64,000 bases of DNA from Hydrogenophaga pseudoflava NBRC 102511 (GTDB lineage Bacteria; Pseudomonadota; Gammaproteobacteria; Burkholderiales; Burkholderiaceae_C). The notes below the pieces were generated by a model, which saw only the letters and a program-made list of their open reading frames with translations, was not told the DNA's origin and made no database searches. Both the position numbers and the translations under genes were made by a program. Each line of letters starts with the position of its first letter. The stretch's first letter is position 1. Where the stretch lies: NCBI RefSeq assembly GCF_001592285.1, contig NZ_BCWQ01000002.1, forward strand, positions 310,001 to 374,000, given 5' to 3'. This document shows positions 1-8,374 of the stretch, piece after piece.

Positions 1-441
1 GCGCGCCAGGGCCACGCGCTGCTGCTGCCCGCCCGAGAGCGAGGCCGTGCTGCGGGCGGCCAGCGCACCCAGGCCGACCTGCGCCAGCGCGGCGTGCACC
101 CGCGGGTCGCGCGCGGCGGCGGCGCTGTCCAGCCCCAGGCCGTAGCCCACGTTGCCCTGCACGTCCAGGTGCGGGAACAGCGCGTAGTTCTGGAACACCA
201 TGCTGATGGGCCGCTGGTCCGGGCCGGTGCCGGTCACGTCGCGCTCGCCGATGAACACCCGGCCAGCGGTGGGCTGTTCCAGCCCGGCCACCAGGCGCAG
301 CAGCGTCGACTTGCCGCAGCCCGAGGGCCCGAGCAGCGTGGTGAGCTGGCGCCGCGCGAACCGCAGCTGCACACCGCGCAGCGCGCGCGTGCCGTCGGCA
401 AAGGTTTTTTCCACCGCGTCCAGGCGCACCGCGTCAGGCAT
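1..441 (-). CDS. ABC transporter ATP-binding protein, 3-prime part outside the window
   Basis: The first 147 codons of an ABC ATPase are visible; the gene runs off the left edge. The translation shows Walker A (GPSGCGKST, about residues 39-47), a Q-loop (VFQNYALFPHL) and the signature LSGGQQQR just before the cut. Walker B and the C-terminal regulatory domain lie outside. The spacing and the PDQRPISMVFQ stretch resemble the PotA/FbpC/PhnT group that serves polyamine, iron or phosphonate importers; the substrate cannot be told. The ATG at 441 overlaps the end of the upstream kinase gene by 8 bp, so the two are probably translationally coupled. Confidence 0.85.
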   Translation of the reverse strand, partial: MPDAVRLDAVEKTFADGTRALRGVQLRFARRQLTTLLGPSGCGKSTLLRLVAGLEQPTAGRVFIGERDVTGTGPDQRPISMVFQNYALFPHLDVQGNVGYGLGLDSAAAARDPRVHAALAQVGLGALAARSTASLSGGQQQRVALAR

Positions 442-1498
442 GTGAGCCCCCTGCCCCGGCCGGTGCCAGGTTCCAGCGCACCACGGCATCGACACCGACC
501 ACGCGGTCGTCCTGCACGCGGTTGAACAGCTGCACCTGCGCCTGCATCGACTCGGCGATCTGACGGCAGATCGACAGACCCAGGCCGATGCCCGTGCCGC
601 CCGCGGCCGACTGGAAGGGCTCGAACAGCCGGTCCATCACCGCCGCATCGATGCCGCCGCCGTTGTCCCAGATCAGCAGCTCGGCCTGGTCCGGCAGCAC
701 CCGCACCACCATGCCCAGGGCCGAGCCGCGCGGCGCGTGGTGGATGGCGTTGGACAGCAGGTTGCGCAGCAGCTCGCCCAGCATCCAGGGGTCGGTGGTC
801 AGGCGCACCGGCACCGATTCGAAGGAAAAATCCAGCCGCTTGCGCGCCAGCAGCGGCCCGAACTCCAGGCACACCGCCTGTGCCACGGTGTCCAGGTCCA
901 CCTCCTGCCAGTGCGCCTGCGCCACCAGCTGCTCGACCTTGGCCAGCGAGAGCAGCTGCCGCACCAGCTCGCTGGAACGGTCGACGGTCGCGAGCATCTT
1001 GGGCAGGGTGTCCTTCACCTCCAGCTGGCCCGACATCGCGCCCTGCAGCTGGGTGCGCAGCACCGCGAACGGCGTGCGCAGCTGGTGCGAGGCATCGGCG
1101 AGGAAGCGGCGCTGCTGCTCGGTGGCAGCGCGCTGGTGCGCCAGCACACCGTGCACCGCGTCGGACAGCGGCTGCAGCTCGGCCGGCACCGGGCGCGGGG
1201 CGCTGCCGGCCTCGCCCGCATGGAGCTCGTCCTCCAGGTGGCGCAGCGGCGCCAGCGCGCGCCCGGCGCACCAGGCGAACAGCGGCAGCACCGCCACCAG
1301 ACGCAGCGCGCCGCCCCACAGCGGCGCGGCCGCCAGCTCGGGCAGGAAGGCCTGCAACAGCAGCTCGACCAGCAGCAGGCACAGCGCCAGGCCCAGCAGC
1401 AGCCGCACCGTGATCGACCAGGGCCGCGCGGCGGGTGCGGACGGTGTCGACGCGGGGCCTGTCATGGTCGGTGGGGTGGATGGAACAGACGACGCCAT
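434..1498 (-). CDS. TctE-like sensor histidine kinase
   Basis: A 354-aa membrane histidine kinase. There are two hydrophobic segments near residues 31-55 and 62-80 with almost no periplasmic loop between them, so it lacks a classical large sensor domain. The H-box is FLADASHQLRTP with His138 as the predicted phospho-acceptor. The N-box (LRNLLSNAIHH), G1 (DNGGG) and G2 (GIGLGLSI) motifs are intact. It starts 7 bp after the response-regulator stop and is the predicted partner of that regulator. TctE-type kinases classically control tricarboxylate uptake, and a complete tctCBA set lies just upstream in the same orientation, but a terminator-like hairpin separates the two units. The N-terminal Ser/Thr/Pro-rich 25 residues may be a start-site over-extension. 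Confidence 0.87.
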   Translation of the reverse strand: MASSVPSTPPTMTGPASTPSAPAARPWSITVRLLLGLALCLLLVELLLQAFLPELAAAPLWGGALRLVAVLPLFAWCAGRALAPLRHLEDELHAGEAGSAPRPVPAELQPLSDAVHGVLAHQRAATEQQRRFLADASHQLRTPFAVLRTQLQGAMSGQLEVKDTLPKMLATVDRSSELVRQLLSLAKVEQLVAQAHWQEVDLDTVAQAVCLEFGPLLARKRLDFSFESVPVRLTTDPWMLGELLRNLLSNAIHHAPRGSALGMVVRVLPDQAELLIWDNGGGIDAAVMDRLFEPFQSAAGGTGIGLGLSICRQIAESMQAQVQLFNRVQDDRVVGVDAVVRWNLAPAGAGGSHA

Positions 1499-1505
1499 GT
1501 GCCGT

Positions 1506-2189
1506 TCAGACCGCGACCGGCCCTTCCGTCATCGCCTCGTCGATCAGCAGGTAGCCCACACCGCGCAGCGTCACCAGCTGAGCGCCCGAGCCCTGGATGC
1601 GCTTGCGCAGCCGGTGCACCAACACCTCGATGGCGTCGGCGCCCACCGGCTCGTCGCCGAACACGGCGTGGTGCAGGTCTTCCTTGCCGACCGCCTGACC
1701 CGGCCGGGCCAGCAGCGCCTTGAGCAGGGCCAGCTCGCGGGTCGACACGTCCAGCGGCGTCGCGCCGCGGAACACGGCGCCGGTGGGCTCGTCGACGCGC
1801 AGCAGCGCGCAGCGCAGCTCCGGCGCGCCATGGCTGCGGCGCACCAGCGCCTTGAGGCGGGCTGCCAGTTCCTCGATGTCAAAGGGTTTGGTCAGGTAGT
1901 CGTCGGCGCCCTCGTTGAGGCCGAGCACCCGGTCCTGCACCGCGCTGCGGGCGGTCACCACCAGCACCGGCACCTGCGAGCCGCCGTCGCGCATCAGGCG
2001 CAGCACCTCCATGCCGTCCATGCCCGGCAGGCTCAGGTCCAGCAGCACCACGTCGGGCCGGCGGCGCCGGAACATGGCCAGCGCCTCCGCACCGTCGGCG
2101 CAGCGCGTGACCTCGAAGCCCCGGCCCTGCAGCACGCGCCCCAGCGCGTCGCCCAGGGCCAGATCGTCTTCCACCATCAGCACTTTCAT
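1506..2189 (-). CDS. TctD-like OmpR-family response regulator
   Basis: A 227-aa two-component response regulator. The receiver domain (1-115) has the acidic pair at D8/D9, phospho-acceptor D51 (VVLLDLSLPG), T79 and K101 (TKPFD). The C-terminal winged-helix DNA-binding domain ends in the typical TLRGVGYLL motif. It is the first gene of a unit with the kinase (7 bp gap) and the ABC ATPase. It begins 60 bp after the hairpin that follows tctA, so it probably has its own promoter. It closely resembles the regulator at 7681-8370, with the same D51/T79/K101 spacing. Confidence 0.9.
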   Translation of the reverse strand: MKVLMVEDDLALGDALGRVLQGRGFEVTRCADGAEALAMFRRRRPDVVLLDLSLPGMDGMEVLRLMRDGGSQVPVLVVTARSAVQDRVLGLNEGADDYLTKPFDIEELAARLKALVRRSHGAPELRCALLRVDEPTGAVFRGATPLDVSTRELALLKALLARPGQAVGKEDLHHAVFGDEPVGADAIEVLVHRLRKRIQGSGAQLVTLRGVGYLLIDEAMTEGPVAV

Positions 2190-2248
2190 GCCAACGATGA
2201 TGCCCGGCGCCCCCGCCGGACCGCATAGAGGAAACCTTAGAGAAACAC

Positions 2249-2279
2249 GAAAGCCGGACGAAATCTTCGTCCGGCTTTC
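2249..2279 (-). terminator. Hairpin terminator after the tctCBA unit
   Basis: A perfect 14-bp inverted repeat (GAAAGCCGGACGAA / TTCGTCCGGCTTTC) with a 3-nt loop lies 41 bp beyond the tctA stop. On the minus strand it is followed by a short T-rich run (GTGTTTCTCT). Position and stability fit an intrinsic terminator that separates tctCBA from the downstream regulator genes; the U-tract is imperfect. Confidence 0.8.
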
Positions 2280-2320
2280 AGGCGCCGCTCAAGGCGGCGG
2301 AGCGCGGGGCGCTCCTTTCT

Positions 2321-3814
2321 TCAGCTGCGTCTGTGCCAGGCCAGCAGGCGCGGCGTCACCAGCACCAGCAGCACGATCACCAGCAGCGTGGCCGACATCG
2401 GGCGCTCGAAGAACACGGTGAAGCTGCCCTCTCCGATGGACATGGCGTTGCGGAACTGGGCCTCGGCCAGCGGCCCCAGGATCAGACCCACGATGACCGG
2501 CGCGGTCGGGAAGTCGAAGCGGCGCATCGCCACCCCCACCAGCGCCAGGCCGAACATCAGGAACAGGTCGAACGAACTCTGGCGCATACCGTACACGCCC
2601 ACCGTCGCGAAGATGAGGATGCCGGCGTACAGCGGTGCCTTCGGAATCTTCAGCAGCTTGACCCACAGGCCCACCATCGGCAGGTTCAGCACCAGCAGCA
2701 TCACGTTGCCGATGTAGAGCGAGGCGATCAGCGCCCAGACCAGGTCGGACGAGGTCTGGAACAGCTGCGGGCCGGCGTTGATGCCGTAGTTCTGCAGCGC
2801 AGACAGCAGGATGGCGGCGGTCACCGAGGTCGGGATGCCCAGCGTGAGCAGCGGCACCAGGGTGGCCGTGACAGCCGAGTTGTTGGCGGCCTCGGGGCCG
2901 GCCACACCTTCGATGGCGCCGACCGTGCCGAACTCCTTCTTGTGCTCCGGGTCGGCCAGCTTGCGCTCGGTCGCGTAGCTCAGGAAGGTCGGAATCTCGG
3001 AACCGCCCGCGGGGATGGTGCCGAAGGGGAAGCCGATCGCCGTGCCGCGCAGCCAGGCGGGCCAGGAACGGCGCCACTCGGTCCTGGTCATGTGGGCCTT
3101 GTTCATCTTGTTCATGTTGGCCTCGCTCTTGCCCTCGTACAGGGCGTTGTAGAGCGCTTCCGTCACCGCGAACAGGCCCACCGCCACCAGCACCACCTCC
3201 AGGCCGTCCATCAGCTCGATGACGCCCGCGGTGTAGCGCACCTGGCCGGTGATCTGGTCCATGCCGACCAGGCCCATGGCCAGGCCGACGAACAGCGAGG
3301 TCAGGCCGCGCAGCGTGCTCTGGCCCAGCACGGCGGAGACGGTCGTGAAGGCCAGCAGCATCAGGCAGAAGTATTCGGGCGGCCCCAGCTTGACGGCGAA
3401 CTCGGCCAGGATGGGCGCGAACAGCGTGACCAGCACGGTGGCAATGGTGCCGGCGACGAACGAGCCGATGGCCGAGGTGGCCAGCGCAGCGCCCGCGCGA
3501 CCGTTCTTGGCCATCTTGAAGCCTTCGAGCGCGGTCACCATGGTGCCGGTCTCGCCCGGGGTGTTGAGCAGGATCGAAGTGGTCGAGCCGCCGTACATGG
3601 CACCGTAGTAGATGCCGGCGAAGAAGATCATCGAGGCTGTCGGCTCGACCTGACCGGTGATCGGCAGCAGCATGGCCACGGTCACCGCCGGGCCAAGGCC
3701 GGGCAGCACGCCGATGGCGGTGCCCAGCGCACAGCCGGCCAGCGCCCACAGCAGGTTGAGGGGGGTGGCTGCGGTGGCGAAGCCGCCCAGCAGCTGGTTC
3801 CAGGTGTCCATCAT
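2321..3814 (-). CDS. tctA: Tripartite tricarboxylate transporter large permease TctA
   Basis: A 497-aa inner-membrane protein with about a dozen hydrophobic segments; the length is that of the TctA family (about 500 aa). The N-terminal region with [17 protein letters not shown] and the [20 protein letters not shown] stretch are characteristic of TctA. It forms the transport channel with TctB and receives substrate from the TctC receptor. The start ATG at 3814 is preceded by GGGAG and lies 15 bp after the tctB stop. The gene order tctC-tctB-tctA is classical. The substrate is a carboxylate, possibly citrate-like or an aromatic acid; this is not readable from the sequence. Confidence 0.93.
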   Translation of the reverse strand: MMDTWNQLLGGFATAATPLNLLWALAGCALGTAIGVLPGLGPAVTVAMLLPITGQVEPTASMIFFAGIYYGAMYGGSTTSILLNTPGETGTMVTALEGFKMAKNGRAGAALATSAIGSFVAGTIATVLVTLFAPILAEFAVKLGPPEYFCLMLLAFTTVSAVLGQSTLRGLTSLFVGLAMGLVGMDQITGQVRYTAGVIELMDGLEVVLVAVGLFAVTEALYNALYEGKSEANMNKMNKAHMTRTEWRRSWPAWLRGTAIGFPFGTIPAGGSEIPTFLSYATERKLADPEHKKEFGTVGAIEGVAGPEAANNSAVTATLVPLLTLGIPTSVTAAILLSALQNYGINAGPQLFQTSSDLVWALIASLYIGNVMLLVLNLPMVGLWVKLLKIPKAPLYAGILIFATVGVYGMRQSSFDLFLMFGLALVGVAMRRFDFPTAPVIVGLILGPLAEAQFRNAMSIGEGSFTVFFERPMSATLLVIVLLVLVTPRLLAWHRRS

Positions 3815-3829
3815 GCTTGTGCTCCCTGA

Positions 3830-4366
3830 TCAGATCCAGCCGGTGCCGGTCAGGCCCGGCAGGTTGACGGCGAGGAATTTGGTGAACAGCCAGTAGGTCG
3901 GTGCGGCAATCACGATGCCGGTGACCGCGTCGCGCAGCACCTGCATGGCGTTGCCGCCGGACTTGCCTTCGCTGATGCGCAGGCCCCGCACCGCGAGGGC
4001 GTAGCACAGCGCACAGCTGAGCACAAAACCGATGGTGGTGATCAGCGCCGCGTTGCCCAGGATGCCGGCCGACACCCAGGCCAGCGCGTGCCAGTCGCCG
4101 CGCGGGGCGCCCGAAGGCTCCTCCATGTTGCGGTAGCCGCCGGAGCGCACCTCCAGAATCAGCATCACGCCACACAGGCCCAGCGCGGCCGCCACCAGCC
4201 AGGGCAGGAAGTCGGGGCCCACGCCCGCATAGCCGGCGTCGGACGGGATGTTGGCTGCACCGTAGGCCAGAACGGCAGCCACCACCACGGCGGCGATGCC
4301 CATGGCCAGCTGGCCCGGGCGGTGATCGGGACGCGCCTCCTGCGCGGGGGTGGTGTCGGCATTCAT
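3830..4366 (-). CDS. tctB: Tripartite tricarboxylate transporter small permease TctB
   Basis: A 178-aa protein with four hydrophobic segments (about residues 22-42, 55-75, 95-130 and 145-170), the usual topology of TctB. I chose the ATG at 4366 over an in-frame GTG at 4378 because GGAG stands 7 nt before it. It sits between tctC and tctA and is the small membrane subunit of the same transporter. Confidence 0.88.
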   Translation of the reverse strand: MNADTTPAQEARPDHRPGQLAMGIAAVVVAAVLAYGAANIPSDAGYAGVGPDFLPWLVAAALGLCGVMLILEVRSGGYRNMEEPSGAPRGDWHALAWVSAGILGNAALITTIGFVLSCALCYALAVRGLRISEGKSGGNAMQVLRDAVTGIVIAAPTYWLFTKFLAVNLPGLTGTGWI

Positions 4367-4444
4367 GACGTGCTCCACTCGTAAAAAAATGCGGCCGCGG
4401 CGCGAACGCCGTGGCCGCTGGATCGGACAGACCGGGCCGTGTGC

Positions 4445-5410
4445 TTACACCATGCCGGCGCGGACCATGGTGGCGCGCAGGGTGGAGAAGTCCTTGTCGA
4501 CGAAGGCGTCGAATTCCTTGCCGGTCAGCAGGGCCGGGGTCCAGTTGTTCTTGACCAGGGCTTCCTGCCAGGCCTTGCTCTTGGTGGCCTTGACGATCAT
4601 CTCGGTCAGCGCGGCGCGCTGCTCGGGGGTGATGCCGGCGGCGCCGTAAACACCGCGCCAGTTGCCGATCTCGACATCGATGCCCTGCTCCTTGAGCGTG
4701 GGGATCTTTTCCAGGCCCTTGACGCGCTGGCCGGAGGTGATGGCGATCGCCTTCATCTTGCCGCTCTCGATGTACTGCTGGAACTCGCTGTAGCCGGAGC
4801 CACCGACGGTCACGTTGCCACCCAGGATGGCGGCGACGGCCTCACCGCCCCCACGGAAGGGCACGTAGTTGATCTTGGCGGCGGGCACGCCCACGGCCTG
4901 GGCGATCTGCGACGCGGCGATGTGCTCGGTGGAGCCACGCGAACCGCCGCCCCACTTGACACTGCCGGGGTCCTTCTTGAGCGCCTCGACCACGTCCTTC
5001 ATGGTGTTGAGGGGCGAGCTGGCGGGCAGCACGAACACGTTGTATTCGGTGGTCAGGCGGGCGATCGGCGTGACCTGGGTGATCGAGACCGGCGGCTTGC
5101 CGGTGATGATGCCGCCCAGCATCACGGCGCCCATCACCATCATGGCGTTCGGGTCGCCCTTGGCGGAGTTGTAGAACTGGGCCAGACCGATGGCGCCGGC
5201 AGCACCGCCCTTGTTCTCGTAGGTCACGGAAGACGCCACGCCCGCATCGCGCAGGGCCTCGCCCAGGGCACGGCCGGTGCCATCCCAGCCACCACCCGGG
5301 TTGGCGGGGATCATCATCTTGACGTTGGCACCCTGGGCCCAGGCGGCATTGGGCAGGGCACCGGCGGCGGCCAGAGCGGCCAGGGACTTGAGGAAGGTAT
5401 CGCGACGCAT
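4445..5410 (-). CDS. tctC: TctC/Bug-family periplasmic substrate receptor
   Basis: A 321-aa Bug-type solute-binding protein. The N-terminus (MRRDTFLKSLAALAAAGALP, then a WAQ cleavage site) is a signal peptide, possibly Tat-like because of the RRD. The mature start, with a P-GGGWDGTGRALGEAL pattern, is typical of Bug ligand pockets. The ATG at 5410 has GGAG 6 nt upstream. It is the first gene of tctCBA and, unlike the three other Bug genes in the window, has its permease genes next to it. Confidence 0.92.
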   Translation of the reverse strand: MRRDTFLKSLAALAAAGALPNAAWAQGANVKMMIPANPGGGWDGTGRALGEALRDAGVASSVTYENKGGAAGAIGLAQFYNSAKGDPNAMMVMGAVMLGGIITGKPPVSITQVTPIARLTTEYNVFVLPASSPLNTMKDVVEALKKDPGSVKWGGGSRGSTEHIAASQIAQAVGVPAAKINYVPFRGGGEAVAAILGGNVTVGGSGYSEFQQYIESGKMKAIAITSGQRVKGLEKIPTLKEQGIDVEIGNWRGVYGAAGITPEQRAALTEMIVKATKSKAWQEALVKNNWTPALLTGKEFDAFVDKDFSTLRATMVRAGMV

Positions 5411-5588
5411 GTTTGTCTCCGTGGGAGGTTGATCGACGGTCGTTATGTTCCTGTCGGCCGCTGTCAATCGGCTGTCGTTGCCGTCAGGAAAAACCCTATG
5501 AGGGTGCGGGATCTCCCATCACGGGGAGGACCATAATTGCACCAGCCCTCTTCACCACGCAGGGCCTTTGGCCAGACGCCCTTCGCTC

Positions 5589-7661
5589 ATGAATGCACAT
5601 GCCCATCCCGTGTTTGACGCTTGCCTGAAAGAGGCATTGGCCTTGTCGGCCGAGTGGGTGCCCCGCTGGCTGGCGGCGCTCGGCAACGCACTGCTGGAGA
5701 AGGAGGCCTCCGCCGTCGGCGCCTCCGAACAGCGCAGCGCCGGCCAGGCGCGCGCCACCCTGGCCGCCTACCAGCAGCGGGTGACCGAGCACTTTCTGTC
5801 GGCGCTGTCACAGTCGATAGGCAGCGTCGCCGACGGCGAGGGTGACCTGACCCCCGTCAGCGGCAGGACCCCGCCCCCCCGCCTGGACACACTCAGCCTG
5901 GACGACCTGGAGCTGATGGACCACCAGCAGGTGCAGCACACCGTCGAGCTGGCGCGCATCCAGCAGGTGGTGAAGATGGCGGTGGAAGAAGAGCTGGTGA
6001 AGCTCGACGCGCGCCTGAGCACCGCCCGGGGACTCACTGTGGTGAGCAGCAAGGCCAACCCGCTGCACCCCGAGGCCATCATCGGTGCGCTGATCCGCGC
6101 GCTGTCCAAGCTGCACATCGACGAGGAGGTGCGGGTGCAGTGGCTGCACATCGGCGCCCTGCCCCTCGGCCAGGAACTGCGGCGTTTCTACCGCCAGCTG
6201 GTCGACCTTCTGGACCGCTGGGGCGTGCAGCCCGCGGGCTACAAGGTCGTGCAGACCCCGGTGGGCAAGCCCGCCGACCGAGGTGCCTCCCGCCCCCGCG
6301 GGGACAGCCTGCCCGTGGAGGCGCTGAGCGACGGGAACGAGTTGCTCACCCTTGATCACCTGCACCAGCTGCTGGTGGGCAATGTCGCGCGCGGCGCGGC
6401 CGATGCCTCCGATCCGGCACAGGCGCAGGAGGCCGACAGCATGGTGCGGTCCCTGGCGGTGGAGGTGGTCGCACTGATGCTGCGCCGCATCGTCGACGAC
6501 CCCCGCCTGCTGGCGCCGGTGCGGGACATGATGCTGCGGCTCAAGCCCATGCTGCTGGAGCTGGCGCGCAACGACCCGCGCTTTTTTACCGATCGCAGCA
6601 ACCCGGCGCGGCGCCTGCTGGATGTGCTCACCGAGCGCGCGCTGGCGTTCAAGAGCGAGCGGGACTCGGGGTTCCAGGCCTACATGCAGCAGCTGCGCAA
6701 GGTGGTCCAGGACCTGCAGGTGCCGGCCAGCCAGCTGTCGCAGCGCATCAGCGAACTGCTCGCACGTCTGGTGCGCACCGACCCGGTGACACAGGCACCC
6801 GCACGGGGCCTGGCCATGCAGACCTTGATGAAGGTGGAGCAGCGCAACCTGCTGGCCGAACGGGTGGCCACGGAAATCCAGGCCAGAAACGACTTTGCCC
6901 GGGCACCCGGTGTGGTGCGCCGCTTCCTCACCGGCCCCTGGGCCCAGGTGGTGGCGCAGGCGCGCATCCAGGCGAAGGCCGCGGACAGCCTGAGCCCGGG
7001 CGATGCACCGGCGCTGCGCTACATGGACGCCCTGCCCGACCTGCTGTGGTCAAGCCAGCACGAACTGGCCAGCCTCAACCGGCCCCGGCTGATCAAGGTC
7101 ATTCCTGGCCTGCTGCGCACGCTGCGCGAAGGGCTGGAGTCCATCGACTACCCGCGCGCCCAGGCCGACTCCTTCTTCCAGGCGCTCATGGAGCTGCAGG
7201 AACCAGCCTACGCCGCCCGGCGCGACGACGAGGCGGACATGCGCGGACTGGACATGTCCGATACCTGGGTGCATCCGGCGGAAGCACGCGACTCGGGATT
7301 CATGGACGACCTGCAGATCGAGAGCCAGCCCGGCTTCCAGGACACCGAGCCGATGGACCCCGAGTGGCTGCGCCAACGCCAGACAGAGACCACCGCAAAG
7401 CCCCGCCCGCTGACGGTGGGCACCTGGGTGGACCTTCGAGACGGAGGAGAAGACCTGCGTTGCCAGCTCACCTGGGCCAGCCCGCACGGCACCATGTTCC
7501 TCTTCAACGCCGCCAACGGGCGCAGCATTTCGCTGACCCTGCGCGGGCTGGAACGACTGCGCGAGCTGGGACGCCTGACGGTGGTGGCCGACCACGGTCT
7601 GGTCGACGATGCCCTCGACGAGGTGACGCGCCAGGCCTTCCTCAACTCCGGTCGCCGCTGA
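5589..7661 (+). CDS. DUF1631 family protein
   Basis: A 690-aa cytoplasmic protein without signal peptide or membrane segments, matching the length and features of the DUF1631 family of beta- and gammaproteobacteria, which is sometimes misnamed thymidine phosphorylase. Features include an N-terminal helical region with the ELMDHQQVQHTVELARI block and a C-terminal part (about 600-690) with VGTWVDLRDGGEDLRCQL, a PilZ-like beta-rich tail. The molecular function is unknown. The ATG at 5589 is preferred to a TTG at 5568. It is transcribed away from tctC and toward the second two-component pair (19 bp gap). Confidence 0.82.
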   Translation: MNAHAHPVFDACLKEALALSAEWVPRWLAALGNALLEKEASAVGASEQRSAGQARATLAAYQQRVTEHFLSALSQSIGSVADGEGDLTPVSGRTPPPRLDTLSLDDLELMDHQQVQHTVELARIQQVVKMAVEEELVKLDARLSTARGLTVVSSKANPLHPEAIIGALIRALSKLHIDEEVRVQWLHIGALPLGQELRRFYRQLVDLLDRWGVQPAGYKVVQTPVGKPADRGASRPRGDSLPVEALSDGNELLTLDHLHQLLVGNVARGAADASDPAQAQEADSMVRSLAVEVVALMLRRIVDDPRLLAPVRDMMLRLKPMLLELARNDPRFFTDRSNPARRLLDVLTERALAFKSERDSGFQAYMQQLRKVVQDLQVPASQLSQRISELLARLVRTDPVTQAPARGLAMQTLMKVEQRNLLAERVATEIQARNDFARAPGVVRRFLTGPWAQVVAQARIQAKAADSLSPGDAPALRYMDALPDLLWSSQHELASLNRPRLIKVIPGLLRTLREGLESIDYPRAQADSFFQALMELQEPAYAARRDDEADMRGLDMSDTWVHPAEARDSGFMDDLQIESQPGFQDTEPMDPEWLRQRQTETTAKPRPLTVGTWVDLRDGGEDLRCQLTWASPHGTMFLFNAANGRSISLTLRGLERLRELGRLTVVADHGLVDDALDEVTRQAFLNSGRR

Positions 7662-7680
7662 GCCCAGGCCTCCTGTCCGC

Positions 7681-8370
7681 ATGAAGCTGCTTCTGGTCGA
7701 AGACAACCCCACCATGCAGGCCACCCTGCAGCGCACGCTGGAGCGGCGCGGCATGCAGGTGCTCACCTGTGGCGATGGTGACAAGGCCCTGCCGCTGTGG
7801 CGCTCCAGCCTGCCCGACGTGGTGCTGCTGGACCTGAGCCTGCCCGGGCGCGACGGCCTGCAGGTGCTGGGCGACGCGCGCGCCGAAGGCCTGAAGACGC
7901 CGGTGATCATCCTCACCGCGCGCGGCACCGTGGGCGATCGCATCATCGGCCTGAACACCGGCGCCGACGACTACCTGCCCAAACCCTTCGACCTCGACGA
8001 GCTGGAGGCCCGCGTGCGCGCCCTGGTGCGCCGCTCAGCCGACGCCACCGACAGCCCGGGCAACCTGCCCGCGCGCAGCGCCGGCTGGTGCGGCATGCAG
8101 ATCGACCGCGACAGCGGCGCGGTCTACCACGACGGTGAGCCGCTGGAGCTCGCCCCGCGCGAGCTGGCCCTGCTGCGCGCCGTGCTCTCCCAGCCCGGGC
8201 AGGCGATCACCAAGGAACGCCTGTTCGAGCTGGTGTTCCCCGGCGAGGCCCATGTGCAGCCCGAGGCCATCGAGGTGGTGGCCTACCGGCTGCGCAAGAA
8301 GATCGGCCACACCGGCGCGCAGCTGGTGACGCTGCGCGGGCTGGGCTATCTGCTGAAGGCCGCTGCCTGA
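7681..8370 (+). CDS. OmpR-family response regulator (TctD-like)
   Basis: A 229-aa response regulator with receiver residues D51 (VVLLDLSLPG), T79 (ILTA) and K101 (PKPFD) and a winged-helix output domain ending in TLRGLGYLL. It follows the DUF1631 gene by 19 bp and precedes its kinase by 4 bp, so it is the regulator of a second, separate two-component pair. The target genes are not evident. It is paralogous to the regulator at 1506-2189. Confidence 0.9.
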   Translation: MKLLLVEDNPTMQATLQRTLERRGMQVLTCGDGDKALPLWRSSLPDVVLLDLSLPGRDGLQVLGDARAEGLKTPVIILTARGTVGDRIIGLNTGADDYLPKPFDLDELEARVRALVRRSADATDSPGNLPARSAGWCGMQIDRDSGAVYHDGEPLELAPRELALLRAVLSQPGQAITKERLFELVFPGEAHVQPEAIEVVAYRLRKKIGHTGAQLVTLRGLGYLLKAAA

Positions 8371-8374
8371 GGAC

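Noticed and set aside
588-2228. Very long open frames opposite the histidine kinase and response regulator genes.
   Set aside because: Such antisense frames are expected in very GC-rich DNA; their translations are rich in His, Gln, Arg and Ala and show no domain motifs, while the other strand has clear domains.
2333-3829. A long plus-strand open frame opposite tctA.
   Set aside because: The protein would be a His/Gln/Arg/Gly-rich low-complexity string; the minus strand encodes an obvious TctA.
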